64,000 bases of DNA from Clostridiaceae bacterium BL-3. Lineage in GTDB: Bacteria; Bacillota; Clostridia; Clostridiales; Clostridiaceae. The first letter of the stretch is position 1; the number at the start of each line of letters is the position of its first letter. The notes beneath the pieces were generated by a model. The model did no database searches. It was not told the origin of the DNA and saw only the letters and a program-made list of their open reading frames with translations. Where the stretch lies: contig CADDXC010000001.1 in the NCBI GenBank assembly GCA_902809985.1, positions 2,666,001-2,730,000 of the forward strand, written 5' to 3'. The translations under genes and the position numbers were made by a program. Shown in pieces: positions 45,884 to 55,553 of this stretch.

Positions 45884-47068
45884 TTATATGATATTTTGTC
45901 TGGCAGCAGTCTGCTTTACTATATCGTATACCTTTTTAATAGGCATGTCATACTCCTCTGCCCTTTCACAACACTCTTCATATTCAGGAGATATATTTAA
46001 AATTTTGCTGCCATAAAACGCTACTTTTACAGAAAACTCCCCCAATTCCGTATTTATTTTTTTGATTTCATAGGGCAGCATGTATTTATGAAAATTGAAC
46101 ACTTTTACTCCAATAGTAGTAGTCTCCTCAAATATGATTTTTAAAATTCTATCTAAATCCTCACCGCCAGCATTGACACATAGTATGCTTCCAATTCTAT
46201 TCTTTTTCATAAAAGCTGTCTGCAAGTATACATCCCTCGCTCCTGCAGAAAACAGCTTTTGAGATATGTATTCATAGAACTGGGGATTCATATCATCTAT
46301 ATTGACTTCTACTTTTACTGCCTCTCCTTCTTTTACAAAATTTCTATTTTTGCTGTCTTCCAAATTCCCTGTACAAATTCTAAGCAGATTAGGTATTTCA
46401 AGCTCCCTATCCCCTGCCCCATAACCACAGCTTTCTATATTCATAGAAGGCATCTCTCCAAAGTTATCACAGAGAGTCGAGATAACAGCAGCACCTGTAG
46501 GGGTAACCAGTTCTTTTTCTATCCCTTTCGAATATATTTTTATACCATGAAGCAGCTGAACTACAGCAGGTGCCGGCAGTGGTATAATGCCGTGAGCACA
46601 CTTTGTAAATCCCGTCCCTATGTGTATAGGAGAACAGTATATCTTTTCAATCTTCAAAAGTTCCAATCCAATAACTGCACCACATATGTCAATTATGGAA
46701 TCCATTGCACCCACCTCGTGAAAATGTACAGCCTCCACAGCAGTATTATGTACTTTAGCTTCTGCTTCTGCAAGATTTGTAAATATCCTTATTATGTCCG
46801 CCTTAACTTTTCCCTTGAGTTCACTCTCCTGAAGGATGGTTTTAATGTGACTCAGATGTCTATGGACATGCCCTTCCTCTACAATGACATCTACTTTTGT
46901 ACCTCCTATTCCATTTTTCAATACATGCCTTGATTTTAGATCAAAAGGTACTTTAAGTTTCATAAGCTCCTCTTTTAAAGTGTCCAGTTTTAATCCTGCA
47001 TCCACCAATGCCCCTAAAATCATATCTCCGCTTATTCCGGCAGTACATTGAAAATAAGCAATTCTCAT
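45884..47068 (-). CDS. larC: Nickel-pincer cofactor biosynthesis protein LarC
   Basis: This 394-residue protein matches LarC/DUF111: AYFQCTAGISGDMILGALVD at the N terminus, a His-rich metal-binding stretch (EEGHVHRHLSHIK), VHFHEVGAMDSIIDICG, and the C-terminal half from EVNIDDMNPQFYEYIS. LarC inserts nickel into the pincer cofactor used by lactate racemase and related LarA enzymes, using CTP. No larA, larB or larE is nearby in the window. An inserted transposase gene begins 180 bases upstream, so its original promoter region may have been altered. Confidence 0.93.
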   Translation of the reverse strand: MRIAYFQCTAGISGDMILGALVDAGLKLDTLKEELMKLKVPFDLKSRHVLKNGIGGTKVDVIVEEGHVHRHLSHIKTILQESELKGKVKADIIRIFTNLAEAEAKVHNTAVEAVHFHEVGAMDSIIDICGAVIGLELLKIEKIYCSPIHIGTGFTKCAHGIIPLPAPAVVQLLHGIKIYSKGIEKELVTPTGAAVISTLCDNFGEMPSMNIESCGYGAGDRELEIPNLLRICTGNLEDSKNRNFVKEGEAVKVEVNIDDMNPQFYEYISQKLFSAGARDVYLQTAFMKKNRIGSILCVNAGGEDLDRILKIIFEETTTIGVKVFNFHKYMLPYEIKKINTELGEFSVKVAFYGSKILNISPEYEECCERAEEYDMPIKKVYDIVKQTAARQNII

Positions 47069-47245
47069 ATTTTACCCTCCCTAAAAAATGAGTTAGTGTA
47101 AAGTTTTTTACACTGTTTTTAAAATTTATTCTTTATATATCAAGGGTTACAAAGTTTTTTCAAATAAAAAAACAATGACCCCCCTATTTCATGTTATAAT
47201 TGAATCTGCTAAAACCAAAAATAAACACGAAAGGGTGTCATTGTC

Positions 47246-47542
47246 TTGGATTCAATTATAACTTACTTGTTCTTATATAATCAATATCTTTTGAAAATAA
47301 TTTCTCAATTACTTTTGTTTATCGCCAAATATATTCCTCTCAAGCAGTGGGTTTTTGAGGATTCACATAGCCCAGAATATCAAAAATTCAAAGTTGACAA
47401 ACTACCTAAAATCATTCGTTTTGAAAAGGTAGACTACCAGCTCCTTTTAGCTTACTATAAACACAAATACAATAAATTAATCAAGCCCGTTAAAAGACGT
47501 AATGGAAAATCCATTCTTGAAAATACTGTGTGTCCCAGGTGT
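47246..47542 (+). pseudogene. Transposase N-terminal fragment, interrupted by the conjugative element
   Basis: About 99 codons from a TTG match a transposase-like N terminus (IPLKQWVFEDSHSPEYQKF, LLLAYYKHKYNKLIKPVKRR) leading into the first half of a zinc ribbon (TVCPRC). Directly after that cysteine pair the sequence changes into the element's recombinase 3' region, so the gene is cut. The rest should lie at the far end of the element, outside the window. I cannot name the IS family. Confidence 0.7.
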
Positions 47543-49282
47543 ATCAACGCTACTATGAGAAGACAATTTATTGACCTCGTTATTATCATGGGAGTACAAT
47601 TTGCTAGTCTTATTTTTATCTTTATTATTTCTTCTCTGTGGTTTAAATTTATTTCCATTCACATTGTTTTTCATACCTGTTTTATATACAAATGTTAATT
47701 GTGCTGGATCTTTATTTCCATCCTCGTCAATTCCACCGACAATCACTTTTTCTACAACACTTTCAAAAACGTGCCTATCAAATTTATCTAAAACTTCATT
47801 TTTCTCTAATGTCTTTTTGAATTCCTTCAAACGATGTTTAATATTTTTTTCATTGCCTGCTGATTTTTGTAGTTTCTCACGTTCATTTAAAAGCTGTTCC
47901 TGCTTTTCTATCAATGCAGAATACTTCATTTCATACATATCCTTATCTATAGCTTCTTCCAGAAGCATATCTACTAGTTTATTTTTTTTGTTTTCTATTA
48001 TGTCTATATTTTTTTCTACTTTAGCAAGTTGCTTATTTATAGTACTGCTACTTAATGTATCGTCCATTCTCTGAAGAAATTCATTCAGTACATCTTTGTT
48101 ATCACTACATAGCAAACGATAGCTTTCAACAAAAGCATCCTCAATTGCTTTTTCGGGTATACCTTTACTGTCTGGGCAAAACTTTTTACCTTTTTTGGTA
48201 GCTGTTACACACTCCCAGACAATCTTGCTATACTTGGAACTGCTATGCCAGACACGTCTTGACAGGTTACTACCACAGAATCCACATTCAAGCATACAGC
48301 TAAAGGCATATTTTCTGCTGTATTTTTCTCTTTTTCCAACACCTACTGTTGTTCTATTTTTACTTCTTCTATTAAGGATTTCCTGTGCTTTTTCAAAGAC
48401 CTCCCCACTAATAATAGGTTCATGATGATCACGTATGTAAAACTTGTCTTCTTCTCCCATATTTTCGAGACGTCTCTTTGAAATAGGGTCAACAGTAAAA
48501 GTCTTACCCAACAATAAATCACCTTTATATTTCTCGTTCTTAATAATTCCAATAACTGTAGACGGTGCCCATGTAGTATTTCCATATTTCGTCTTGTATC
48601 CAAGATTCTCTAATTCATGGCCTATTACATAAGCACCAACACCTTCAATATATCTCTTAAAGATATATTGAACAATTTCCGCTTCTTCTTCATTTATAGT
48701 AATAGTCTTGTCTTCTGCATGATAATCATATCCAAGGCAACCTTGAAATCCAACTAATTCTCCGCGCTTCATTTTCATTTTTAATCCTTTTTTAACATTG
48801 GCAGAAATGTTTTCAACTTCCTGTTGTGCTACAGAGCTAAGTACAACAAGCAGTAATTCTCCATCCATCGTAAGTGTGTTTATCTTTTCATCTTCAAAAT
48901 AGATGGCAATATCTTTTTCTTTCAACATACGAACATATTTCAGCGTATCCAAAGTATTTCTGGCAAACCTTGAAATAGATTTTGTAATAATCATATCAAT
49001 ATTACCATTCATACAATCATTAATCATACGCTGGAAATCCTCACGCTTTGTAACCTGCGTACCTGTAATTGCCTCATCTGCATAAATATCTACTAATACC
49101 CACTCTTTATTCTTATTAATCAAATCAGTATAATAGCTGACTTGTGACTTGTAACTATTCAACTGGTCTTCACTATCTGTACTGACACGACAATAAGCAG
49201 CAACACGTAGGCGTTCTATAGTTTTTCCACGTACTCGTTTTGGCAATACATCTCTTGCTTTTATAACTTCAACTTTCTGCAT
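47477..49282 (-). CDS. Large serine recombinase (element integrase)
   Basis: This 601-residue site-specific recombinase has an N-terminal resolvase domain with the catalytic serine in AAYCRVSTDSEDQLNS, a recombinase domain (about 180-290), a zinc ribbon (CMLECGFCGSNLSRRVW ... CVTATKKGKKFC) and a coiled-coil region (about 400-490). It should insert and excise the element. The last 20 or so residues are read from the interrupted transposase DNA, so the C terminus depends on the integration site. It resembles TndX-type enzymes rather than the Tn916 tyrosine integrase. Confidence 0.93.
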   Translation of the reverse strand: MQKVEVIKARDVLPKRVRGKTIERLRVAAYCRVSTDSEDQLNSYKSQVSYYTDLINKNKEWVLVDIYADEAITGTQVTKREDFQRMINDCMNGNIDMIITKSISRFARNTLDTLKYVRMLKEKDIAIYFEDEKINTLTMDGELLLVVLSSVAQQEVENISANVKKGLKMKMKRGELVGFQGCLGYDYHAEDKTITINEEEAEIVQYIFKRYIEGVGAYVIGHELENLGYKTKYGNTTWAPSTVIGIIKNEKYKGDLLLGKTFTVDPISKRRLENMGEEDKFYIRDHHEPIISGEVFEKAQEILNRRSKNRTTVGVGKREKYSRKYAFSCMLECGFCGSNLSRRVWHSSSKYSKIVWECVTATKKGKKFCPDSKGIPEKAIEDAFVESYRLLCSDNKDVLNEFLQRMDDTLSSSTINKQLAKVEKNIDIIENKKNKLVDMLLEEAIDKDMYEMKYSALIEKQEQLLNEREKLQKSAGNEKNIKHRLKEFKKTLEKNEVLDKFDRHVFESVVEKVIVGGIDEDGNKDPAQLTFVYKTGMKNNVNGNKFKPQRRNNKDKNKTSKLYSHDNNEVNKLSSHSSVDTPGTHSIFKNGFSITSFNGLD

Positions 49283-49343
49283 ATAACAGCCTCCTTTTGT
49301 ATCTCCTTTATAGTGTTATAATATCATATAAAATGATACATTT

Positions 49344-49490
49344 TCAAGCTGTTATATCAGAAAATATTTTATAGTCTTTCATAAGTCGGCTTTTAACAAG
49401 ATTATATTCCTTCTTTGAAATTAACTTACAGGAAAGCAGTTGCTTTAACATAGCAATTTGCATACTGTATCGAATCAATTTTTTATCCAT
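49344..49490 (-). CDS. 48-residue SHOCT-like small protein next to the recombinase
   Basis: The frame starts at ATG 49490, six bases after a perfect AGGAGG, and stops at TGA 49344. The product (MDKKLIRYSMQIAMLKQ at the start, then LISKKEYNLVKSRLMKDY) has the short two-helix pattern of SHOCT domains, in which a hydrophobic helix is followed by LI(S/T)xxEYxxxK. It lies 61 bases upstream of the recombinase on the same strand and may act with it, as excisionase-like small proteins do. That role is a guess. Confidence 0.65.
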   Translation of the reverse strand: MDKKLIRYSMQIAMLKQLLSCKLISKKEYNLVKSRLMKDYKIFSDITA

Positions 49491-49922
49491 CAAAAACCTC
49501 CTCGCTTTTAAATATATAGGGAATCAACAAATCAGATGACTCTGGCAAAGCTCCACAGGATTTTCACCTTATCCCATACTTATGGGTATACCACCCAATG
49601 CCGTGCAGACGTTCAAGGCAGGAGTATCATTATCCCAATATGCAGGTCATGACAGCAACCTTGCCACAGGTCACTTGCGAAGCACTGGAATAATCGCTCA
49701 CTTTTTATTCCTCCTTTCAATGGTCATGGCGTTCCAGTTCGCCGGCTCTCTGCATATTGAATGTATCTGATTGCGTTATACTACACCTTCAAAAGGTGTT
49801 TTCTTTCTCAAAGATCATAAGGCCTTGTCAGCCTATCAAAGCATACTGAATAGAAATATGATTTGATAGAATGACAACCTTAAAGTCAGGGCGTATGGGT
49901 GTATCCCTACGCCCTTATATGT
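49491..49922. other. Non-coding stretch between Orf8-like gene and small SHOCT gene, with terminator
   Basis: No gene is supported over 430 bases. GC content is higher than elsewhere in the gaps. A hairpin GGGCGTA/TACGCCC (49889-49914) just after the Orf8-like stop is a probable terminator. The remainder may be part of the element's excision or regulatory region. A frame at 49582-49770 (plus) has no ribosome site. Confidence 0.5.
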
Positions 49923-50150
49923 TTAGATTTTAAAATTGAAGATCATTTTCAGTAAAGCAGTAGTAAGCTGTTCTTGAATATCCTTGTCCACAAAATAATA
50001 CCCATTGCCGTATTCGTCAGCAAGAATCCTTGTAGAAAGTTTGGCAATATAGCCTTCATAATGCTTCAATATACATTCAATTGCCAAAGTGTAGCCCTCA
50101 CTTGCTGCCTTTATAATAGGAAAGGGAATTAATTTCTTTGTTTCTTTCAT
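49923..50150 (-). CDS. Tn916 Orf8-like helix-turn-helix protein
   Basis: This 75-residue protein carries PFPIIKAASEGYTLAIECILKHYEGYI, written here in part, and ends in a helical tail; this is the conjugative-transposon HTH family of Tn916 Orf8. It starts at an ATG that overlaps the stop of the sigma-like gene by four bases. In Tn916, Orf7 and Orf8 switch on excision and transfer genes once transcription reads through the resistance region, and the same role is likely here. Confidence 0.85.
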   Translation of the reverse strand: MKETKKLIPFPIIKAASEGYTLAIECILKHYEGYIAKLSTRILADEYGNGYYFVDKDIQEQLTTALLKMIFNFKI

Positions 50151-50614
50151 AAATCCTCCTCCAATAGTTCTTTTATAATCTCTAATGCACTAGTGCGGTT
50201 GCGGTATACTGTACTGCGGTTTACACCTAATTCATCCGCAATTTCTGCATCCGACATTTCCAGATAGTAAGACATCAGAATGATGTCACGCTTGCGTTTT
50301 GGTAAAATATCCAGTGCCTCTGCAATCTGATAATCAATAACTTCCACATTCAGTGACAATATCTCATAAATTCGACTATCAAGATGATAGGTATCAAAGG
50401 TTTGTAACTTGCTCAATTCCAATTCCGACATTTCTGAAAACAGACATTCACGCTTACTCTGCCTATTAATAGAACGATAGCAATTACTTCTGGTACGTAT
50501 CATCACTTTTCTTGCCATATGGTCAAACTGAAATTGAATGGTTGTCTGAAAATCGTCCTGTATTTTGTGATTAAACTTCTTAAGTAGTAATTTATTGAAA
50601 GAAGATGGCTTCAT
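50147..50614 (-). CDS. Tn916 Orf7-like sigma-70-family regulator
   Basis: This 155-residue protein has a C-terminal sigma region 4-like HTH (LPKRKRDIILMSYYLEMSD then AEIADELGVNRSTVYRNR) and an N-terminal region typical of the Orf7 group. It is expected to activate the element's excision/transfer genes. It overlaps the Orf8-like gene. Upstream are a terminator (50756-50793) and a 31-codon ORF, an arrangement suited to attenuation control. Confidence 0.85.
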   Translation of the reverse strand: MKPSSFNKLLLKKFNHKIQDDFQTTIQFQFDHMARKVMIRTRSNCYRSINRQSKRECLFSEMSELELSKLQTFDTYHLDSRIYEILSLNVEVIDYQIAEALDILPKRKRDIILMSYYLEMSDAEIADELGVNRSTVYRNRTSALEIIKELLEEDL

Positions 50615-50755
50615 AAGATATCACCCCCTTTCCAAGCCAGTGAGGAATGAGAAGACTTCGTTTCTTTTTTCCTCTTTCACACTGACTCTCACCGGGAGGT
50701 CGATACTTGTTGCAGAAAATTCTTTTTATTTGAGAAAAATATTTTAAGAACTGAA

Positions 50756-50793
50756 AAAAGCCCGAACGGATATTGTTATCCGAACGAGCTTTT
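50756..50793 (-). terminator. Strong hairpin upstream of the Orf7-like gene
   Basis: AAAAGCTCG...CGGATA loop TATCCG...CGGGCTTTTTT on the minus strand: paired arms with two small internal mismatches and a six-T run. It lies between a 31-codon ORF and the sigma-like gene, so it may act as an attenuator that couples the ars region to the transfer regulators. Confidence 0.8.
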
Positions 50794-50827
50794 AATATGA
50801 CATTATTTTCTATTATATGATATAATT

Positions 50828-50923
50828 CTACATAAGATAGACCATAGCTATCCCAAAATAAAAATGAGCTTTTTTTAGAAAATCACTCTGTTCACAAGGG
50901 CGAGATTCATATTTTAATCTCAT
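50828..50923 (-). CDS. 31-residue possible leader peptide or small protein
   Basis: ATG at 50923 lies eight bases after AAGGAGG; the stop is TAG at 50828. The product starts MRLKYESRPCEQSDF and ends FGIAMVYLM. A terminator-type hairpin follows 35 bases after the stop. In Tn916 a short leader ORF with terminators precedes tet(M); here a comparable unit precedes the Orf7-like regulator. I do not recognise the peptide, but the ribosome site makes translation likely. Confidence 0.5.
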   Translation of the reverse strand: MRLKYESRPCEQSDFLKKAHFYFGIAMVYLM

Positions 50924-51587
50924 AACGGAGACCTCCTTATTTTGCTACTGTCCAATAGTTAATATTGCTTACTATGATGAAGAGATGCTTGTCCATAATA
51001 AAAAAGGCAGCAGCTTTAGCAGGTAGAAAAGCCGCTGTTAGACAAATTAGTTTAGATATGATATAAAAACGTAATTTCCGCCTAATAGCGGTTTTTAATG
51101 CTAAAAGACATTATCTTTCAACATTTTCTGGAATTTCTGTTATAACAATAGATTCTTTTGAGAGTATTGAGCAAACTTTTGTAAAATGAAAGAAATGTGC
51201 GAAAATATCATTGATATATAATAAAACCATTTATCATATTGCTTTACTTTGGTTGTTTATAAAGAATGATATAATCTAGTAACACTCTATAATCATTACA
51301 GTGATAATCTGATTGTATGTAGAAAATCGTCTTAATTCTATACATGATATATTTTTAGTTATATCAATAATCTAGCGAAGTAAACTTATCCATCAATGTA
51401 TTGGAAGTGAAGAAAACTGTAGAGAACTTAATATAAAAGTTAAAGCTTCATAGTAATTGGAAAATTTGTTTTAGTAGCTTGGAATAAATAATCTATTATG
51501 GAGTCTTTTTAGGAGATTTAGATTTAGAGCTTATTAATAAGCTTTTTGAAAAGAGTAAAAAATTTTGTTATTTCAAAAAAATGGTAT
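50924..51587. other. Gap between arsC and the 31-codon ORF
   Basis: About 660 AT-rich bases. A 39-codon minus-strand frame at 51111-51230 (ending IVITEIPENVER) looks protein-like but has no ribosome site and may be a gene remnant. A plus-strand frame near 50972-51065 is equally unsupported. A small CCGC/GCGG hairpin with TTTTT (51078-51097) could be a plus-strand terminator. No established gene was found. Confidence 0.4.
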
Positions 51588-51620
51588 AATAAAAAAGGGT
51601 GATTTTCACTCTTTTTTATT
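51588..51620. terminator. Bidirectional terminator after arsC
   Basis: AATAAAAAAGGGTGA / TCACTCTTTTTTATT pair with one mismatch around a three-base loop, with A and T runs on both sides, 50 bases after the arsC stop. Confidence 0.8.
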
Positions 51621-51671
51621 ATTAAAAATTTAAAATTATTCAGTACATCGATCCTCGTTTTTTATTATTTG

Positions 51672-52082
51672 TTATAATTTAATTTCTTTATTTTCTATTT
51701 TTTTTATTAGATTCTTTACTTTCTCCTCAATTATTTTAGCTGTTTTAATGAATTCCTCGTCGTTTTTTCCTGTAGGATCTTCAAGTCCCCAATCTTCTTC
51801 ATATTTGGATGGCAAGAATGGACATGTGACATTACATCCCATTTTTACTACTACATCAATTTGGGGTAAATCATCAATCAATTTGACATGTTGAGTTTCA
51901 CTTATGTTAATACTATATAATTTTTTAATTACTCTAATTGCATCTTTATTTATTCCGGATTTAATCTCCGTTCCAGCTGAATATGAATCAAATACCTCAC
52001 TTCCATATAATCTTCCTATTGCTTCAGCCATCTGTGATCTGCATGAATTATGGACACATATAAAAGCTACTTTTGGCTTCAT
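51672..52082 (-). CDS. arsC: Arsenate reductase (thioredoxin-coupled, LMW-phosphatase fold)
   Basis: This 136-residue protein has the P-loop CVHNSCRSQMAE (nucleophile Cys10) and a second cysteine pair in MGCNVTCPFLP near residue 82, the arrangement of thioredoxin-dependent ArsC of Gram-positives. It reduces arsenate to arsenite for export by Acr3. It is the last gene of the main ars operon, 30 bases after the DUF4177 gene. Confidence 0.93.
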   Translation of the reverse strand: MKPKVAFICVHNSCRSQMAEAIGRLYGSEVFDSYSAGTEIKSGINKDAIRVIKKLYSINISETQHVKLIDDLPQIDVVVKMGCNVTCPFLPSKYEEDWGLEDPTGKNDEEFIKTAKIIEEKVKNLIKKIENKEIKL

Positions 52083-52112
52083 CTTATTCTCCTCCTGTGT
52101 TAAATTTTAATA

Positions 52113-52316
52113 TTATGATTTATATTCCGATTTTTTAAACACTATTAAATCACTATCTAATTTAGACGATTTACCCAATGTTTTATAAAGATTTTGTAAA
52201 ATTCCTACTAACTCCCATCCCTCTTTTCCATATTTATTTAGTAATTCTTCTATACTTAAATTTTCTTGTGAACTTAAAAAATGGTCAACCGTAAATACTT
52301 TATATTCCCATTCCAT
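52113..52316 (-). CDS. DUF4177 small protein in the ars operon
   Basis: This 67-residue protein opens MEWEYKVFTVD and contains LLNKYGKEGWELVGILQN, the hallmark of DUF4177, and ends in DLIVFKKSEYKS. The function of the family is not known to me. It has no cysteine. It lies between acr3 and arsC with short spacings, so it is an operon member; whether it contributes to arsenic resistance is unknown. Confidence 0.8.
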   Translation of the reverse strand: MEWEYKVFTVDHFLSSQENLSIEELLNKYGKEGWELVGILQNLYKTLGKSSKLDSDLIVFKKSEYKS

Positions 52317-52341
52317 ATTAACAATACCCCCTTAAAAATTC

Positions 52342-53391
52342 CTATCTATTTAATGCAAAATACTTTTTTCCCCAGTGCAATGCTACATTCACAAGTCCTA
52401 TCATTACAGGCACTTCAATCAACGGCCCTATTACTGCCGTAAAAGCTTCCTTGGACTCTATACCAAATACAGCAACTGCCACAGCTATAGCAAGCTCAAA
52501 ATTATTACTTGCAGCAGTAAATGAAAGTGTAGCTGTCTTCTTATAATCTATACCTGATTTATAACTTATAAAAAACGAAATTGAAAACATAACTACAAAA
52601 TAGATTACAAGTGGTATGGCAATTCTGATTACATCTAAAGGTAATTCTATAATATACTTTCCTTTAAAGGTAAACATTACAACAATAGTGAACAATAATG
52701 CAATCAAAGCCAAAGGGCTTATTTTAGGGATAAATTTTTTTGTATACCATTCAGTACCCATTTTAGGCTCCAACAACAACCTGCTCAGTATTCCAAGTGC
52801 AAAAGGCACGCCAAGATAAACTGCAACAGATGAGGCAATTTTCCCCATAGAAATATCTACACTATAGCCGGTAAGTCCAAACCAAGTTGGAAGTACAGTT
52901 ATGAATATATAAGCATATATAGAATAAAATATAACCTGGAATATAGAGTTAAAAGCTACAAGTGCAGCTGCATATTCCGTGTCACCATCTGCCAGACTGT
53001 TCCATATAATAACCATGGCAATACATCTGGCAATTCCAATGAGGATAAGACCTGTCATATATGCAGGATAAGCATGTAAAAATATTACTGCAAGTGCAAA
53101 CATCAGTATAGGTCCTATTATCCAGTTCTGAATAAGTGATAAAGATAATACCTTAGGATTTCTAAATACTTTTCCAAGTTCTTTATAGTTTACTTTGGCG
53201 AGTGGCGGATACATCATTACAATAAGCCCTATTGCAATTGGAATGGATGTAGTTCCAACGGACAGACTGGATAGTCCTCTTGATATACCCGGTACACCCC
53301 ACCCAAGCAAAATTCCTGCAAACATAGCAAGAAATATCCAAAGCGTCAAATAACGATCAAGCAATGACAATCTAGATGATTTACTTTTCAT
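52342..53391 (-). CDS. acr3: Arsenite efflux permease Acr3
   Basis: About 349 residues with ten membrane helices of the BASS/ACR3 family. Seen: [20 protein letters not shown] at the N terminus, [20 protein letters not shown] with the conserved cysteine in helix 4, and [18 protein letters not shown] in helix 9. It exports arsenite. The ATG at 53391 lies seven bases after AGGAGG. It follows arsA by about 20 bases; an Acr3-ArsA pairing suggests ATP-driven arsenite pumping. Confidence 0.95.
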   Translation of the reverse strand: MKSKSSRLSLLDRYLTLWIFLAMFAGILLGWGVPGISRGLSSLSVGTTSIPIAIGLIVMMYPPLAKVNYKELGKVFRNPKVLSLSLIQNWIIGPILMFALAVIFLHAYPAYMTGLILIGIARCIAMVIIWNSLADGDTEYAAALVAFNSIFQVIFYSIYAYIFITVLPTWFGLTGYSVDISMGKIASSVAVYLGVPFALGILSRLLLEPKMGTEWYTKKFIPKISPLALIALLFTIVVMFTFKGKYIIELPLDVIRIAIPLVIYFVVMFSISFFISYKSGIDYKKTATLSFTAASNNFELAIAVAVAVFGIESKEAFTAVIGPLIEVPVMIGLVNVALHWGKKYFALNR

Positions 53392-53411
53392 ATACATTCC
53401 TCCTGTTTTCT

Positions 53412-55157
53412 TTAACCTAATAACTCAAATAATTTTTCATCTTTAATTTCTTCTGCTTTCCATTCTATTAATGCAAAATTTCCATTGGAAATTTCATTGA
53501 CTTTGTTTATCCATGGTATTTCATTGCTTGCTTTAGCCTTGAGTACACTATTTGTAGTATCAGCCATATACATACTAGAATTTATAACCCACCACTTACT
53601 TGCAATTCCCGCACGTTCTAGATCTGCTTCGAGACGCATGGATTCGTAAACTGGAGTATCCTCGGCCAAAGTTACAATAATGACTTCTGTATCATTGGCA
53701 TTTTTGAGTTCAGGTAAAAGATCTTTGACAGATTGAGGTATATTGCCTTCTGAACGCTGTATTTCTCTATTATAGCTTTCTGTGGAATCTAATAGTAATA
53801 ATGTATGACCTGTAGGTGCTGTATCTATTACCACAACTTCATCCTTTGATTTCTCAACTATATCTGCAAAAGCTCTGAATACAGCTATTTCCTGTGTGCA
53901 CGGAGATCTTAAATCCTCTTCAATATATGCTATGTCGCTTTCATCCATAGTTTTTCTGGCATTATTTAATACTTCTGTTTTATATTTTTCAAGTTCCTCT
54001 TTTTCATCAATATGGCTTATTGTAATACCATAATTTTTGTTTAAAACAAATTTTAAATGTGCTGCTGGATCAGTAGTAGTCAAATGAACCTTTTTACCTC
54101 TTTTTGAAAGTCCCAGGGCAATGGCAGCCGCAACTGTCGTCTTACCTACTCCGCCTTTTCCCATAGTAAATATCACCTTTTTATCATTATTGTATAGATC
54201 ATCAACTATATCTTTCAGCTTATTTATTTTATTTACATTTAATTCTGCAACTTTATATTCAACGTTATCTTTTTTTAAAAATGCTCTTATATTTTTAATT
54301 CCTGTTACATTATATGGCCTAAGTGGTATTTCATAAATTTCAAGATCTTTTAAGCTTTTAGGCATATTCTCTAAAGCATTTTTCTGCTTTAAATAAATTG
54401 CGTTTGAAATATTGTCATTATGAATTTCAAGTACACCATTTACAATCATTGACTGATTATTTATACCTATATCTCTTAATTCTTTAGATGCTCTTTCTGC
54501 TTCTTTAAGAGGTGTAATTTCAGGCCTTGAAACAAGAACAAGAGTAGTCGTTGTTCCATCCGATAAAGTTTCAACCGCATTTTTATATAATGATCTCTTA
54601 TCTTCAAGTCCTGATAACTGCCCTAAACATGAAGCTCCATGAGTACTTTCTCCTATAAAATTACTCCAAGCCGAAGGAAGTTGAAGCATCCTCAAAGTAT
54701 GCCCTGTAGGTGCTGTATCAAAAATTATATGATCAAATTTTTCTTCAATTTTTTCATCAGTAATAAAAGTTGAAAATTCATTAAAAGCTGCTATTTCCAC
54801 AGTACAAGAACCTGAAAGCTGTTCTTCCATATTCTTAACGGCTGCTTTCGGAAGCTTACCTCGATATGGAGCTATTACACTTTCCCTGTACTCTTCCGCA
54901 GCCTTTTCAGGATTGAGGTTTGCTACTGTCAAATTTGGTACCTCTTTAATTTCAACTCCTTTATTATCGAGATCTGTACCAAACACGTCCTGTAAGTTGG
55001 AAGCTGGATCTGTACTAATGAGCATGATTTTTTTCCCTTGATCTGCAAGGGTAACAGCAGTGGCACAAGCAGTGGAAGTCTTGCCTACACCGCCTTTACC
55101 TGTAAAAAACAAATATTTAGTTAAATGTATACTGTCAGGGTTAAATTTTTTAAACAT
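53412..55157 (-). CDS. arsA: Arsenite-transporting ATPase ArsA
   Basis: About 581 residues with two homologous halves, each with a deviant Walker [19 protein letters not shown] near residue 20 and [19 protein letters not shown] near residue 333. The arsenite-site cysteines appear in [25 protein letters not shown] and [13 protein letters not shown]. It binds arsenite delivered by ArsD and couples ATP hydrolysis to the permease. The ATG at 55157 overlaps the arsD stop (TAATG); the longer frame would begin inside the ribosome site. Confidence 0.95.
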   Translation of the reverse strand: MFKKFNPDSIHLTKYLFFTGKGGVGKTSTACATAVTLADQGKKIMLISTDPASNLQDVFGTDLDNKGVEIKEVPNLTVANLNPEKAAEEYRESVIAPYRGKLPKAAVKNMEEQLSGSCTVEIAAFNEFSTFITDEKIEEKFDHIIFDTAPTGHTLRMLQLPSAWSNFIGESTHGASCLGQLSGLEDKRSLYKNAVETLSDGTTTTLVLVSRPEITPLKEAERASKELRDIGINNQSMIVNGVLEIHNDNISNAIYLKQKNALENMPKSLKDLEIYEIPLRPYNVTGIKNIRAFLKKDNVEYKVAELNVNKINKLKDIVDDLYNNDKKVIFTMGKGGVGKTTVAAAIALGLSKRGKKVHLTTTDPAAHLKFVLNKNYGITISHIDEKEELEKYKTEVLNNARKTMDESDIAYIEEDLRSPCTQEIAVFRAFADIVEKSKDEVVVIDTAPTGHTLLLLDSTESYNREIQRSEGNIPQSVKDLLPELKNANDTEVIIVTLAEDTPVYESMRLEADLERAGIASKWWVINSSMYMADTTNSVLKAKASNEIPWINKVNEISNGNFALIEWKAEEIKDEKLFELLG

Positions 55158-55528
55158 TAACAACATCCTCCTCCGCAATCACAGCCTTTAGACTTTATCT
55201 TAAGTCCAGTTTTTAAATAATCTTCTGATATACCTAGTAATTCACAAAATTCCTTATTTGTCGGATATGCCTTTGTTTTTACTATTACACCATCTACCAT
55301 AGTTACTGGAAGTATTTCTGTACCTTCTTTATTCAATACCTCATTAATTGTTTTATTGTCTACAAATATTTGGGGATTACTGGTCAAATTATACCTTTCA
55401 ACCAATATTCCTTTCTTTTGAAGTGTATTAATAGCAGTGGAGATCCTTAACAATTCTGGATCTATGGAAGGTCCGCATACACCTGTAGAACAGCACATTG
55501 CCGGTTCAAAAATTATCATTTTTTTCAT
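55157..55528 (-). CDS. arsD: Arsenic metallochaperone ArsD
   Basis: This 123-residue protein has a thioredoxin-like fold. The arsenic-binding cysteines are seen in FEPAMCCSTGVCGPSIDPEL (Cys12, Cys13, Cys18), plus a C-terminal CDCGGGCC cluster. ArsD passes arsenite to ArsA and can weakly repress the operon. It comes directly after arsR and overlaps arsA. Confidence 0.95.
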   Translation of the reverse strand: MKKMIIFEPAMCCSTGVCGPSIDPELLRISTAINTLQKKGILVERYNLTSNPQIFVDNKTINEVLNKEGTEILPVTMVDGVIVKTKAYPTNKEFCELLGISEDYLKTGLKIKSKGCDCGGGCC

Positions 55529-55553
55529 ATAAATCTCTCCTTATTATATAAAT

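Noticed and set aside
46259-46933. 224-residue plus-strand frame opposite larC.
   Set aside because: It is antisense to a well-conserved larC, rich in Tyr/Cys/Phe as expected of a shadow frame, and has no ribosome site.
47542-47698. The 3' half of the open frame starting at 47246.
   Set aside because: After CPRC the frame reads the complement of the recombinase 3' end by chance; it is hydrophobic and unrelated to a transposase.
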